Source: an uncultured Pantoea sp. (GTDB lineage Bacteria > Pseudomonadota > Gammaproteobacteria > Enterobacterales > Enterobacteriaceae). From it: a DNA stretch of 64,000 nucleotides. Of this stretch, positions 41,134 to 51,498 are shown one piece after another. A program made the translations under genes and the position numbers. The notes beneath the pieces were generated by a model. That model did not search any database. It was not told where the DNA came from and saw only the letters and a list, made by a program, of their open reading frames with translations. Location: the NCBI GenBank assembly GCA_913778495.1, contig CAJYVD010000021.1, positions 1-64,000 on the forward strand, given 5' to 3'. Within the stretch, counting starts at the first letter, position 1. The number at the start of each line of letters is the position of its first letter.

Positions 41134-42177
41134 TTACTCCTGCGCCGGCCGCAATAGCGCGTGCAGTTCCTGAAGAACGCGCTCGGGCTGAATATCGATC
41201 AAACTTTGGTGATAGCCCTCTTCAGCATCCCCTTTACGCACTTTGTGGTAGCCGCTTATCAGGCGAATAATGCGCGCCTGATGCGAGAGCGGTGGCGTAA
41301 AGTCTGGGCTGCTTGGGCCATACAGCGCGACCAGCGGACGGTTCAGCGCGGCAGCGATGTGCATTAAGCCGGAGTCGTTACTGACCACTGCGGCACAGTG
41401 CGCGATCAAAATCACCGCCTGTTCAAGCTGCGTTTCACCGGCTAGATTCTTGCAGTGGGCTCGCGCGCTTTCGCTAAGGCTGCTGAGCAGCGTGTCGCCC
41501 GTTTCCCGATCTTTTGCGGAGCCAAACAGCAGTATCTGATACCCCTCGGCAATGAGCTGCTCGGCCAGTGCGGCGTAGTGATAATGTGGCCAGCGTTTCG
41601 CTGGGCCAAATTCCGCACCCGGGCAAAAGCCAATGGTAGGGCGATCGGCGGAGAGCGCAAACAGCGCCGCGGTCATCTGCTTTTCGTCCTCATCCACCCG
41701 CAGCTGTGGCCAGAGGAGCGGCTGAGGCAATGCGCTGGCTGAACGTACCGGCGTGTCATAGCCAAGCGCCACGTAGCGTTCAACCATCAGGGGAAAAGCG
41801 GCTTTATCCAACACGCGCACGTCGTTCAGTACGCCATAGCGCATCTCGCCGCGCCAGCCAATACGCCGCTTGATACCGGCAAAAAAAGGCACCAGCGCGG
41901 ATTTAAACGAGTTAGGTAACACGTAAGCGCGATCGTAATGATTGGCCCGCAGTGATTTACCCAAGCGGCGACGTTCGCCCAGCGCCAGCGCACCGTGGCC
42001 TAGCGGCATAGGTAGCGCCTGATTGACCTCCGGCATGCGGGACAGCAGTGGCCGACACCAAGCCGGCGCCATGACGTCAATCACCGCGTCGGGATGTTCC
42101 GCCTTGAGCGTGCGATACAAACTTTGCGACATCATCATATCGCCAACCCATGAGGGGCCAATGACCAGAATTTTCAT
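41134..42177 (-). CDS. waaF: LPS heptosyltransferase II WaaF (GT9)
   Basis: 347 residues from MKILVIGPSWVGDMMMSQSLYR with GFCPGAEFGPAKRWP and VVSNDSGLMHIAAALNRPLVALYGPSSPD. Adds heptose II to heptose I. Starts 17 bases after hldD. Confidence 0.98.
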   Translation of the reverse strand: MKILVIGPSWVGDMMMSQSLYRTLKAEHPDAVIDVMAPAWCRPLLSRMPEVNQALPMPLGHGALALGERRRLGKSLRANHYDRAYVLPNSFKSALVPFFAGIKRRIGWRGEMRYGVLNDVRVLDKAAFPLMVERYVALGYDTPVRSASALPQPLLWPQLRVDEDEKQMTAALFALSADRPTIGFCPGAEFGPAKRWPHYHYAALAEQLIAEGYQILLFGSAKDRETGDTLLSSLSESARAHCKNLAGETQLEQAVILIAHCAAVVSNDSGLMHIAAALNRPLVALYGPSSPDFTPPLSHQARIIRLISGYHKVRKGDAEEGYHQSLIDIQPERVLQELHALLRPAQE

Positions 42178-42194
42178 CGCGGGTGTCGGTTTCC

Positions 42195-43127
42195 TTATGC
42201 GTTACGATTGAGCCATGCCATGTATTCGCTCACGCCCTGCGCGACGGTTTTGAACGGTTTGCTGTATCCGGCCGCACGCAGCTGCGTAAGATCCGCCTGC
42301 GTAAACGCCTGGTAACGGCCTTTGAGTTTTTCCGGGAACGGAATGTACTCAATGGCGCCTTTCTGATGGAAATTCAGTACCGCATCGGCCACTTCCTGGA
42401 AAGATTCGGCACGACCGGTACCGCAGTTATAGATGCCCGATACGCCGTTTTCCCAACACCACAGGTTGACGGCAACCACATCGTCAACGTGAATAAAGTC
42501 GCGACGGAACTGCTCACTGCCCTCGAACAGTTTTGGATTTTCGCCGTTGGTGATCTGCGTATTCAGATGAAACGCAACGCTTGCCATGCTGCCTTTGTGG
42601 CCTTCACGTGGGCCGTAAACGTTAAAGTAACGGAAGCCGCACACCGGTGACTCAGCTTCAGGCAGAATCTGCCGCACATAGTGGTCAAACAGCATTTTGG
42701 AGTAGCCGTAAACGTTGAGCGGCTGCTCGTACTCACGCGCTTCGATAAAGTTTTCGTTGCGCCCGCCGTACGTGGCGGCGGAAGAGGCATAAAGGAACGG
42801 GATTTCACGCTCAAGGCAGAAGTGCAGCAGATCTTTGGAATACTGATAGTTGTTATCCATCATGTACTTACCGTCCCACTCCGTGGTGGCCGAGCAGGCA
42901 CCTTCGTGGAATACGGCTTCAATGGGACCGAGATCTTCGCCGGACATGATGTAAGTCAGGAACTCTTCTTTATCCATGTAATCTGCGATGTCCAGATCCG
43001 CAAGATTCACGAACTTGGTGCCATCTTTCAGATTATCCACCACCAGAATATCGGTATGTCCGCGATCGTTCAGCGCTTTAACAATATTACTGCCGATCAT
43101 GCCGGCACCACCGGTTACGATAATCAT
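42195..43127 (-). CDS. hldD: ADP-L-glycero-D-manno-heptose-6-epimerase
   Basis: 310 residues, the family length. Rossmann GGAGMIG at 6-12; catalytic YGYSK at 140-144; CSATTEWDG and [12 protein letters not shown] are family-specific. Converts ADP-D,D- to ADP-L,D-heptose for WaaC and WaaF. It heads the operon and is divergent from kbl with a 231-base region between. Confidence 0.99.
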   Translation of the reverse strand: MIIVTGGAGMIGSNIVKALNDRGHTDILVVDNLKDGTKFVNLADLDIADYMDKEEFLTYIMSGEDLGPIEAVFHEGACSATTEWDGKYMMDNNYQYSKDLLHFCLEREIPFLYASSAATYGGRNENFIEAREYEQPLNVYGYSKMLFDHYVRQILPEAESPVCGFRYFNVYGPREGHKGSMASVAFHLNTQITNGENPKLFEGSEQFRRDFIHVDDVVAVNLWCWENGVSGIYNCGTGRAESFQEVADAVLNFHQKGAIEYIPFPEKLKGRYQAFTQADLTQLRAAGYSKPFKTVAQGVSEYMAWLNRNA

Positions 43128-43358
43128 ATGCTTTGCCTTTAAACAGTTGAGGTGAAACGGGAGGTTTCACGCACGAATACCTCACATCATAACATTTCAA
43201 CCCGCCACAGGTAGCCAGATGACTCTGCAAGCGCTGCACAAATCTCATTCACGACGTGAACTATGCTGCAAAAAAGAGATTTAGCTGGCTGAAACAGCGG
43301 CGTGATGCGTGTAAATCAGTAAGATGTGCCAACATTTTGCTATCTGAGGAGCAGAATT

Positions 43359-44564
43359 ATGTCTGGCTCGTTTTACACACAAATTCGTCAGCAGATTGAG
43401 ACCGCGCGTCAAGAGGGATTGTTCAAACAGGAGCGCACGCTGACCTCCGCGCAGCAGTCTGAGATCACCGTTGCCAATGGCGCACCCGTTATCAATTTCT
43501 GCGCAAACAACTATTTGGGGTTAGCAAATCACCCTGTCTTAATTCAGGCGGCCAAAGAGGGCATGGACTCTCACGGCTTCGGCATGGCTTCTGTGCGTTT
43601 TATCTGTGGTACGCAGGATATTCACCAGCAGCTGGAGCAGAAGCTGGCAGCGTATTTGGCCATGGAAGACGCTATTCTGTTTTCATCCTGTTTCGATGCC
43701 AACGGCGGACTGTTTGAAACCTTGTTGACTGAAGAGGATGCGGTGATCTCGGATGCGCTCAATCACGCCTCTATCATTGATGGGATACGGCTGTGTAAAG
43801 CAAAACGCTATCGCTATGCCAACAACGACATGCAGGCGCTGCGAACGTGTTTGCAAGAGGCGCGAAATAGCGGGGCGCGACATATTCTGATCGCCACCGA
43901 CGGCGTGTTCTCTATGGACGGAGTTATTGCCAATCTTGAGGGGATTTGCGATCTGGCGGATGAGTACGACGCGCTGGTGATGGTTGATGATTCCCACGCG
44001 GTGGGTTTCGTGGGGGCCAACGGCCGCGGCACCCACGAATACTGTGGGGTGATGGACCGCGTCGATATTCTGACGGGCACACTGGGCAAAGCGCTGGGCG
44101 GTGCCTCGGGCGGCTATGTGGCGGCCAAGAAAGAGGTGGTGGCGTGGCTGCGTCAGCGCGCGCGTCCTTACCTGTTCTCAAATTCTCTGGCACCGGCCAT
44201 TGTTGCCGCGTCGCTGCGGGTACTGGACTTGCTAAACGAAGGCGATGGCTTGCGTCAGCGGCTGTGGGATAACAGCCGTTTCTTCCGCGAAAAAATGTCG
44301 GCCGCCGGATTTACCCTCGCGGGCGCCGATCACGCCATCATTCCGGTCATGCTGGGGGATGCCAAACTCGCCCAGCAGTTTGCTCAGCGGCTACAGCATG
44401 AGGGCATTTACGTGACGGGCTTTTTCTATCCGGTGGTGCCGCAGGGGCAGGCGCGTATCCGCACGCAGATCTCAGCGGCTCACACGCAGCAGCAGCTGGA
44501 GCAGGCCGTAGCTGCCTTTACGCGCATCGGGCAGCAGCTCGGTGTGATTGCAGGAGCCGCATGA
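43359..44564 (+). CDS. kbl: 2-amino-3-ketobutyrate CoA ligase
   Basis: 401 residues from ATG 43359 (TGAGGAGCAG upstream). PLP-dependent alpha-oxoamine synthase: VDDSHAVGF and [14 protein letters not shown] with the Schiff-base lysine. Second step of threonine breakdown, splitting 2-amino-3-ketobutyrate into glycine and acetyl-CoA. Overlaps tdh by four bases. Confidence 0.98.
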   Translation: MSGSFYTQIRQQIETARQEGLFKQERTLTSAQQSEITVANGAPVINFCANNYLGLANHPVLIQAAKEGMDSHGFGMASVRFICGTQDIHQQLEQKLAAYLAMEDAILFSSCFDANGGLFETLLTEEDAVISDALNHASIIDGIRLCKAKRYRYANNDMQALRTCLQEARNSGARHILIATDGVFSMDGVIANLEGICDLADEYDALVMVDDSHAVGFVGANGRGTHEYCGVMDRVDILTGTLGKALGGASGGYVAAKKEVVAWLRQRARPYLFSNSLAPAIVAASLRVLDLLNEGDGLRQRLWDNSRFFREKMSAAGFTLAGADHAIIPVMLGDAKLAQQFAQRLQHEGIYVTGFFYPVVPQGQARIRTQISAAHTQQQLEQAVAAFTRIGQQLGVIAGAA

Positions 44565-45592
44565 TGAAAGCACTCGCCAAATTAAAAGCCGAAGAAGGTA
44601 TTTGGATGATCAACGATGCGCCGGTGCCAGAACCGGGGCATAACGATCTGCTGATCAAAATTCGCAAAACCGCCATCTGCGGCACTGACGTGCATATCTA
44701 TAACTGGGACGACTGGTCGCGCAAAACCATTCCCGTGCCGATGATCACCGGCCACGAGTACGTGGGCGAAGTGGTGGCAATGGGCCAAGAAGTGCGAGGC
44801 TTTACCGTTGGCGATCGCGTGTCTGGAGAAGGGCATATTACCTGTGGCCACTGCCGTAACTGCCGAGCAGGGCGCACGCACCTGTGTCGCAATACCGTCG
44901 GCGTCGGGGTAAACCGTCAGGGCTGCTTTGCCGAATACCTTGTGATTCCCGCTTTTAACGCTTTCAAAATTCCCGACAATATCTCGGACGAACTGGCGGC
45001 CATTTTTGATCCCTTCGGTAATGCGGTGCATACCGCGCTCTCATTTGATTTGGTGGGGGAGGATGTGCTGATTTCTGGTGCCGGTCCCATTGGCATTATG
45101 GCCGCGGCGGTGTGTAAGCACGTGGGCGCGCGTCACGTGGTGATCACGGATATCAACGACTATCGACTGGCGCTGGCGCGTCAGATGGGCGTTACGCGCG
45201 CGGTCAATGTGGCCAAAGAAAACCTCCGCGACGTGATGACCGAGCTGGGAATGACAGAAGGCTTTGATGTCGGCCTGGAGATGTCTGGCGCACCGCCCGC
45301 GTTTCGCACATTGCTGGAGGTGATGAATCATGGCGGACGCATTGCGCTGCTGGGCATTCCACCCGGTGAAATGGCGATCGACTGGAATCTCGTTATCTTT
45401 AAGGGTCTATTTATTAAAGGAATTTATGGACGAGAAATGTTTGAGACCTGGTACAAAATGGCGGCGCTAATCCAATCTGGTTTGGATCTCACGCCGATCA
45501 TTACGCATCGTTACCACATTGACGATTTCCAGCAGGGCTTTGACGAGATGCGCTCAGGGCGATCGGGCAAAGTGGTATTGAGCTGGGACTAA
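44561..45592 (+). CDS. tdh: L-threonine 3-dehydrogenase
   Basis: 343 residues, or 342 if the second ATG (44564) is used. Medium-chain dehydrogenase with catalytic zinc ligands in ICGTD and TGHEY, structural zinc Cys in [15 protein letters not shown], and NAD site [10 protein letters not shown]. Oxidises threonine to 2-amino-3-ketobutyrate. Coupled to kbl. A GC stem ACCGGCC/GGCCGGT follows the stop. Confidence 0.98.
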   Translation: MMKALAKLKAEEGIWMINDAPVPEPGHNDLLIKIRKTAICGTDVHIYNWDDWSRKTIPVPMITGHEYVGEVVAMGQEVRGFTVGDRVSGEGHITCGHCRNCRAGRTHLCRNTVGVGVNRQGCFAEYLVIPAFNAFKIPDNISDELAAIFDPFGNAVHTALSFDLVGEDVLISGAGPIGIMAAAVCKHVGARHVVITDINDYRLALARQMGVTRAVNVAKENLRDVMTELGMTEGFDVGLEMSGAPPAFRTLLEVMNHGGRIALLGIPPGEMAIDWNLVIFKGLFIKGIYGREMFETWYKMAALIQSGLDLTPIITHRYHIDDFQQGFDEMRSGRSGKVVLSWD

Positions 45593-45622
45593 CCGCATGA
45601 CCGGCCGTGGGGCCGGTTAGCG

Positions 45623-46534
45623 TTAAGATTGCTGCTTTTCCGCATCCGTCAGGTAGCGTACTTTTCGCGTGTAATCCTGCCCTTTGAAACGCAGAGGCTG
45701 GGTGGGATCCTCTAAATACTTTTGCCACTCGCTGAGCGGAAATCCGCCGTGCGCACCCACAACGTCTGCCGGAATCACCGCAGACTGGCCGCCGATGCGT
45801 TTAGAAACCGGCCAGTTTGCCCATTCGCCTAAATTAACGGTGCGAATATCGAGCAAATCCAATAATGCGGCCAGCGGCAGCTGATCGGTTGGGGGCTGGT
45901 TATCACTCATCAATACCCACGTATCGTTAAATAGCGTCAGCCAGAGCGGACAAATACGCTGCCACGTCTGTTTGGATGCTGCTAAATAAGCGCCATTCAC
46001 GTGGTCCTGTAAATAAGGCCGAATGGTATTTTTGTAATAAGCCGGAATTTTATCCGCAGGCGCATCAGCCAGTTTGGCGATCATTTTGCCCTGGCGAAAG
46101 CTGCTGTAAAGATGGTGCTCATTAATGTGAATGTCAGGGGTTTTGAGCAAATTGAGATCGGAATCGATCATCAATATGCCTTCGCCGGTCGCCTGCAGTG
46201 GTGCCTGGAGCTTAATTAAGCGGCTGCGGTAAATCTGCTTATAGCGATAGCTCTCTTCACGGTGGGGCACTTCAAGCGTTACGACGCGCACGCGCGCCGG
46301 CAGGGCAGGAAAGGCAGCGGCAGGTTGATCGCTCACAATAACAATTTCTTTGATTGTCTCACCGCATCGGCTGGCAAATTCTGCGCTCAGAACCGCCTCT
46401 TCAATATAATCTGCGCCGGTACAGGGAATCACTATCGAGTCGACGGTAATACTACCGCGCGTGTCAGACTGCGTGCAGGGAATATTGTGGCGCGAGAGAA
46501 TATGACGGCGTTGCTTATTCAAAAATTCAAACAT
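45623..46534 (-). CDS. Uncharacterised predicted GT-A fold glycosyltransferase
   Basis: 303 residues from ATG 46534 (GAGAGAAAAAC upstream; the ATG overlaps the stop of the preceding gene). I cannot name the family. It opens with a beta-strand block (VDSIVIPCTGADYIEEAVLSAE, then IKEIVIVSD), has a DxD-type motif in GILMIDSDLNLLKTPDI, and NGAYLAASKQTW, the layout of nucleotide-sugar transferases of the GT-A fold. No signal or membrane segment. It follows a GT4 gene in the same transcript, which supports a role in glycan assembly. Confidence 0.6.
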   Translation of the reverse strand: MFEFLNKQRRHILSRHNIPCTQSDTRGSITVDSIVIPCTGADYIEEAVLSAEFASRCGETIKEIVIVSDQPAAAFPALPARVRVVTLEVPHREESYRYKQIYRSRLIKLQAPLQATGEGILMIDSDLNLLKTPDIHINEHHLYSSFRQGKMIAKLADAPADKIPAYYKNTIRPYLQDHVNGAYLAASKQTWQRICPLWLTLFNDTWVLMSDNQPPTDQLPLAALLDLLDIRTVNLGEWANWPVSKRIGGQSAVIPADVVGAHGGFPLSEWQKYLEDPTQPLRFKGQDYTRKVRYLTDAEKQQS

Positions 46535-47756
46535 GTGTTTTTCTCTCAATCATTTTTTCCAGAATACTTTCAACACCGGAAACATAGTTTTCAATGGCGT
46601 AACAGGTACGCACGCGCTCGGCGGCAGCGGCGATAAGCTGTTGACGCTTTTCAGCATTTTTCCACAGCACGCTAAGATGTTCGCTGAGTTGCGCCACATC
46701 GCCGTAATCAAACAGCAGGCCGCTTATGCCGTGCTCGATTAATTCGGCCGTACCGGTAACATTTGAACCAATAACCGCCGTATTAACCAGCATCGCTTCC
46801 AGAACCACGCGCGGTAATCCTTCACTGCTTGATGCCAAAATAAAGGCGTCAAACGCCGCGAGATATTCCAGCGCGTTGTTCTGGAATCCGGTAAAGATGA
46901 CGTGCTCATCGATTTTTTCGTCGCGAGCGAGGTTTTCCAGGTGCGACCTCTCTGGCCCGGATCCGACAATCACCATGCGCCATTTTGCGGCGGGATGCGC
47001 GCGCTTGAACATACCCAGCGCCTGCAAAATATGGTGATTGGATTTACGCAGAATAAGTGAACCAATGGAGCCAAAAATAAAGGTGTCGTCGGCAAAGGTA
47101 AACTTGCGCCGCACGGTGGTGCGGTCCGGCAGCGTTTGATGGATATCAATGGCATTGGAGACGGTAAAACAGCGCTGCGGATCCACGCCGTGGTCGCGCA
47201 GCGTTTGACTCACACCGTGTGACACCGCAATGGTGGCATCACAGCGCGTATTAATCATGTTAACCAGCGACCGTGTTAATAACGGTTCAATACGGCAGTG
47301 CTGAATCAACGCAATCGGCATGCTGCGCACGGCGAGATACCCTTCAACGTTCGTACTGGGCTGATTGTTCATGTACAGGGCGTCGTAATGACCTGTTTTC
47401 AGCAGTGAAGCGATCTTGTCGGCATTGGGTATCATGCGCCAGCGGCGATCGATGCGACCAATGGTTTCTTTTTGCAGCGGACGGTAGAAAAACAGCAGGG
47501 CGCGCGCCAGTTCTTTACTGATTTTGGCCCACAGGGGTTGCCGCAACTGCGGAATAAACACCACGGGAATGCCAATTCCCTGCAGGACGGACTCGATGGT
47601 TTCGTTTTCGCCACGCAAATAGTTTTGATAAAAGCAGCAGGTGATATCAAATTTTTGCCGATCGATGCGTTTTAGCAGTTCCAGCATGCTGTTCGTACCA
47701 CCGCCCCATTCACGACCGGTATCCAGCAGCAGGATTTTTTTTCTGGTTGGGTTCAT
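46527..47756 (-). CDS. GT4-family glycosyltransferase
   Basis: 409 residues from ATG 47756 (AGGACAG upstream; an ATG four codons earlier lacks a site). N-terminal KKILLLDTGREWGGGTNSMLELLKRI, donor-site FGSIGSLILRKSNHHILQALG and VGSGPERSHLE, and E-x7-E in SSSEGLPRVVLEAMLVN. Sugar donor and acceptor unknown. It is co-transcribed with the uncharacterised gene downstream and lies where E. coli has waaH, so core or other surface glycan is likely. Confidence 0.82.
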   Translation of the reverse strand: MNPTRKKILLLDTGREWGGGTNSMLELLKRIDRQKFDITCCFYQNYLRGENETIESVLQGIGIPVVFIPQLRQPLWAKISKELARALLFFYRPLQKETIGRIDRRWRMIPNADKIASLLKTGHYDALYMNNQPSTNVEGYLAVRSMPIALIQHCRIEPLLTRSLVNMINTRCDATIAVSHGVSQTLRDHGVDPQRCFTVSNAIDIHQTLPDRTTVRRKFTFADDTFIFGSIGSLILRKSNHHILQALGMFKRAHPAAKWRMVIVGSGPERSHLENLARDEKIDEHVIFTGFQNNALEYLAAFDAFILASSSEGLPRVVLEAMLVNTAVIGSNVTGTAELIEHGISGLLFDYGDVAQLSEHLSVLWKNAEKRQQLIAAAAERVRTCYAIENYVSGVESILEKMIERKTHV

Positions 47757-47835
47757 CTGTCCTGACATCCTTGCCTGAAGAGGATTCAGGCAGACGTTAT
47801 TGCATAAATTTAACGGGCGCCGATGCGCCCGCTGT

Positions 47836-48735
47836 TTAAAATAGCTGCTTCAGCGATTGCGCCAGCTTACTTTGACTGATGCTTTCTACAATCAGGTCAA
47901 CGGCCCGGCGCTGGGGTACCGGCGGTATCGTTTTACTCGGCTGGCAGAGGCTCGGCGCGCGGAACGATGGATTCTGTGGCTTCGCCGGCGTCGGTGTGCG
48001 CGTGGCAGAGCGCAGCGTGGCGTTCAACAGCTGGCTAGGTCGCACCAGTGTAATGTCCGCCGGTAACGTCGGCAGCATCTGCTGCAGTACGCGCACGGTG
48101 TTGGGATGCGGATGGCCAATCGCAATGGCAAACCCGTCGCGCTGAGCCAGTTTGATGGCGCGGGTAAACTGCTGACGAATCGAGGACTCGTTTTGGCTGT
48201 CATCAAGGAAAACGCGCCTTTTCAATACTTTGACGCTGGTTCCCTGCGCGGCCTGGAGCGACTGGCTATTGCCAATGGTCATACTGTCTAAAAAATAAAA
48301 GCGATAGTGATCGAGCACCTGCATCACTTTTTGCATGCCGGGCAGGCTGGAGGTCATCTTGCTGCCCATATGGTTGTTAAGCCCCACCGCGAAAGGTACG
48401 CGATTGTTTGCTTCACTGATGATGCGTGCAATCTCACTGCTGCTCATATCCGGCGTCAGAGTATCCTTTTCCAGCGGCTGTTTACTCAGTGGCGCCATCG
48501 GCAGGTGAATTAGTACCTCGTGACCACCCTGATGTGCTTTGGTTGCCATTTCGCGTGCGTGAGGAGCATTAGGCAAGACGGCAACAGAGATCGCAGCGGG
48601 CATCTGCAGCACTTTATTCTCTTCCACCGGCCGATAACCAAAATCGTCGATCACAATGGCCAGATTGGCACTCTGAGCATTAACTGTGAAAAACAGTGCG
48701 CTCAACGTGAAAATTAGCTTAGAGGCTCGAAACAA
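47836..48735 (-). CDS. yibQ: Divergent polysaccharide deacetylase YibQ
   Basis: 299 residues. Signal peptide ends near ALFFTVNAQSA; then NLAIVIDDFGYRP, EVLIHLPMAPLSKQP, AVGLNNHMGSKMTS and AIGHPHPNTV, the metal and active-site blocks of the divergent polysaccharide deacetylase family. Periplasmic. Starts 3 bases after the envC stop, as in E. coli. Confidence 0.95.
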   Translation of the reverse strand: MFRASKLIFTLSALFFTVNAQSANLAIVIDDFGYRPVEENKVLQMPAAISVAVLPNAPHAREMATKAHQGGHEVLIHLPMAPLSKQPLEKDTLTPDMSSSEIARIISEANNRVPFAVGLNNHMGSKMTSSLPGMQKVMQVLDHYRFYFLDSMTIGNSQSLQAAQGTSVKVLKRRVFLDDSQNESSIRQQFTRAIKLAQRDGFAIAIGHPHPNTVRVLQQMLPTLPADITLVRPSQLLNATLRSATRTPTPAKPQNPSFRAPSLCQPSKTIPPVPQRRAVDLIVESISQSKLAQSLKQLF

Positions 48736-48738
48736 AAC

Positions 48739-50040
48739 TTATCTTCCTAACCACGGGAGTGGATTTACGGCCTGTCCCTGACGTCGAATTTCAAAGTAGA
48801 GCGATGGCGTGCCGCGCCCGCCACTGGTACCGACCAGGGCAATAGGCTGTCCTGCCTTCACCTGGGTACCCACACTCACCAGCGCACTCTGGTTATAGCC
48901 ATACAGGCTCATATCACCTTTACCGTGTTCAATGACCACGACAAGGCCGTAACCCTGAAGCCAGTCGGCCATCAACACGCGACCGTCGGCGATAGCTTTT
49001 ACCTCGGTGCCTTCAGGGGCATCGATAACCATACCTTTCCAACGCAGCTCACCCTGCATGGCTTCGCCGAAACGATGCTCAACGCGGCCCGTTACCGGCC
49101 AGCGAGCCTGGCCGCCGGGTTTACCCAAGCCGCCGGTACGCGCCATTAATTCGCGTTCACTTTGCGTGGGCTGATAACGCGAGCCTTTGGCCTTGGCTTG
49201 CGCCTGACGCTGACGGACTTTTTCCGCTTCACGGGCTTCACGCTCCGCGCGCTCGCGTGCCTCGCGCTCTGCTTTAGCAATCTTGCTTTGCAGGCGACTC
49301 TCGTTTTCACGCATCTCAACCAGATCGGCCTGATCTTTCTCCAGCGAGCTTTCCAGAATGGATAACGTTTTTTTACGCGCGGCGCTGGCGGTCTCTAGCT
49401 TGGCCTGCTGCGCTTGCTGCTGGCTAAGTAGCGATTTTTGCTGTTCTTGCTTCCCTTGCAGCGCCTGACGCTGCTCGGTGAGCTGCTGCTGCGTTAACTT
49501 TAAATCATCAATGTTTTTTTGCCGCGCGGTATTAAGGTAACCGAAATACGCCAAAATACGCTCGCTGCGCTGTGCATCTTCACCGCCCAGCACCATCTGC
49601 AAGCCATTGTGCTGGCCCTGACGAAACGCGGCATCCAGCTGCTGAGCCAGCAGTTTTTCCTGCTGCGCTTGCTGCGTCTCCAGACGGGAAATAGACGCGC
49701 TGATTTGCGCAATTTCACCGTTGAGAACGGAGAGACTATTGCGGGTTTCACGCAGTTGACGACTCGCCTGAGCGATGATTTTTTCCTGACTTTGCAGCTG
49801 ATCCAATAACTTGCTGCGCTGCAGCTTTTGCGCTTTAACGCTTTTCTCTTTCTCGGCGATATTCTGCTGAATGGATTTTAGCTGGACTTTGCTGTCATCT
49901 GCGCCGCGGGCAATAGGCGGGAACAGCAAAGAGCCCGCAAGCAGCAGGCTTAAGGGGAATCCGGACCAGTCAGACAGCAACAGACGTGCTGACGCGTTGC
50001 TACGGATCCTTGTGTGTAAATCGGTCGCTTTTCCCTTCAT
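48739..50040 (-). CDS. envC: Murein hydrolase activator EnvC
   Basis: 433 residues. N-terminal secretion signal (LLLAGSLLFPPIARGA), a long Gln/Glu/Lys-rich coiled coil (about 50-270), and a C-terminal LytM/M23 domain (VEHRFGEAMQGELRWKGMVI...SLYFEIRRQGQAVNPLPWLGR) lacking the HxH metal ligands, as in activators without hydrolase activity. Recruited by FtsEX to activate AmiA and AmiB at the septum. In E. coli gpmI lies just upstream; here the next gene is yibN. Confidence 0.96.
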   Translation of the reverse strand: MKGKATDLHTRIRSNASARLLLSDWSGFPLSLLLAGSLLFPPIARGADDSKVQLKSIQQNIAEKEKSVKAQKLQRSKLLDQLQSQEKIIAQASRQLRETRNSLSVLNGEIAQISASISRLETQQAQQEKLLAQQLDAAFRQGQHNGLQMVLGGEDAQRSERILAYFGYLNTARQKNIDDLKLTQQQLTEQRQALQGKQEQQKSLLSQQQAQQAKLETASAARKKTLSILESSLEKDQADLVEMRENESRLQSKIAKAEREARERAEREAREAEKVRQRQAQAKAKGSRYQPTQSERELMARTGGLGKPGGQARWPVTGRVEHRFGEAMQGELRWKGMVIDAPEGTEVKAIADGRVLMADWLQGYGLVVVIEHGKGDMSLYGYNQSALVSVGTQVKAGQPIALVGTSGGRGTPSLYFEIRRQGQAVNPLPWLGR

Positions 50041-50288
50041 AGTCGATAATTATTCCACGATGAACAGCCGCTTACCAGTTATCCCGGCCGGGTTTTGAGT
50101 TGCAAATGAGGTCAGTGCCGAGCTTAACGAACAAACAATGGCGCAATTTTCCGATTAGAACACTTTTTTTGGAAAATGACGCACAAATCGTAACTCTGCC
50201 CGCCTGGTGACTGTACATGAGAAGTGGCGCAGGTATACTCAGAACCCTTGTTTTAGCTTATTAGCCCGGTCTGGAGTCGTTATCCCTC

Positions 50289-50720
50289 ATGCAAGAAATT
50301 ATGCAGTTTGCAAGCAATCACACCATCCTGAGTCTGGCATGGGTTGTTTTACTCGTTCTGGTGATTGTGACCACCGTTAAAGGAATGTTCTCTAAGATAA
50401 AAACAATCAGTCGTGGTGAAGCAACCCACTTGATTAATAAAGAGGATGCGGTGGTGGTAGACGTGCGTTCACGCGACGATTACCGCAAGGGACACATTTC
50501 CGGGGCGCTGAATGTCGCCGCAGCAGACATTAAAAAAGGCAGCTTTGCTGAACTGGAAAAGCACAAGTCGCAGCAGATCATTGTGGTATGTGCCACCGGC
50601 CAGAGCGCGCATGAGTCTGCTGCAAAATTAAGCGCTGCGGGTTTTGAGAAGGTTTCTGTACTGAAAGATGGCGTCAGCGGCTGGAGCGGTGAGAATCTGC
50701 CGCTGGTCCGTGGTAAATAA
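50289..50720 (+). CDS. yibN: Rhodanese-like membrane protein YibN
   Basis: 143 residues: N-terminal membrane anchor ([18 protein letters not shown]), then a rhodanese domain with catalytic Cys in [12 protein letters not shown]. The cytosolic domain may carry sulfane sulfur; the E. coli protein has been linked to membrane protein insertion. It is followed by grxC after 18 bases. Confidence 0.95.
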   Translation: MQEIMQFASNHTILSLAWVVLLVLVIVTTVKGMFSKIKTISRGEATHLINKEDAVVVDVRSRDDYRKGHISGALNVAAADIKKGSFAELEKHKSQQIIVVCATGQSAHESAAKLSAAGFEKVSVLKDGVSGWSGENLPLVRGK

Positions 50721-50738
50721 CATCACTGAGGTAACCGC

Positions 50739-50993
50739 ATGGCTAACGTAGAGATTTACACCAAAGTCACCTGTCCTTATTGCCACCGTGCAAAGGCGTT
50801 GCTGGATCAGAAAGGCGTATCGTACCAAGAGATTCCTATTGATGGGGACGCGGCGAAACGTGAAGAGATGATCAAACGCAGCGGCCGTACTACGGTGCCA
50901 CAGATCTTTATTGATGCGCAGCACATTGGCGGCTGCGACGATCTTTACGCACTGGAAGGGCGTCAAGGACTTGACCCCTTACTCCAGGCATAA
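50739..50993 (+). CDS. grxC: Glutaredoxin 3
   Basis: 84 residues with CPYC at 12-15, TVPQIFI (cis-Pro loop) and GGCDDL for glutathione binding. Cytosolic thiol reductase. Ribosome site GAGGTAACCGC precedes the ATG. Confidence 0.98.
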   Translation: MANVEIYTKVTCPYCHRAKALLDQKGVSYQEIPIDGDAAKREEMIKRSGRTTVPQIFIDAQHIGGCDDLYALEGRQGLDPLLQA

Positions 50994-51033
50994 TTTTTCG
51001 GTCAAACAATTTTAACTTACAGGATTGAGTAAC

Positions 51034-51498
51034 ATGTCAGAACAAAGCTCCAACGAAATGCAGTTCCAGATTCAGCGCGTTTACACGAAAGATGTCTCTT
51101 ATGAGGCGCCAAATGCGCCGCAGGTTTTCCAAAAAGAGTGGGAACCTGAGGTGAAACTGGATCTTGATACCGCGTCTTCTCAGCTCGCTGACGAAGTTTA
51201 TGAAGTGGTGCTGCGCGTGACTGTTACTGCAACCGTGGGTGAAGATACGGCGTTCCTGTGTGAAGTTCAGCAGGCGGGAATCTTTACCATCAGCGGTATT
51301 GAAGGCACGCAAATGGCGCATTGCCTGGGCGCCTACTGCCCGAACATTCTGTTCCCTTACGCGCGTGAATGTGTGACCAGCCTTGTTTCACGCGGTACCT
51401 TCCCGCAGCTAAATCTGGCTCCGGTAAACTTTGATGCTTTGTTCATGAACTATCTGCAGCAGCAGGGTGAAGGCGAAGCACCACGTCAGGATGCCTGA
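51034..51498 (+). CDS. secB: Protein-export chaperone SecB
   Basis: 154 residues from [40 protein letters not shown] and [17 protein letters not shown] are SecB hallmarks. Tetrameric export chaperone that delivers unfolded precursors to SecA. The ATG at 51034 matches the family start. The stop overlaps the gpsA start (TGATG). Confidence 0.98.
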   Translation: MSEQSSNEMQFQIQRVYTKDVSYEAPNAPQVFQKEWEPEVKLDLDTASSQLADEVYEVVLRVTVTATVGEDTAFLCEVQQAGIFTISGIEGTQMAHCLGAYCPNILFPYARECVTSLVSRGTFPQLNLAPVNFDALFMNYLQQQGEGEAPRQDA

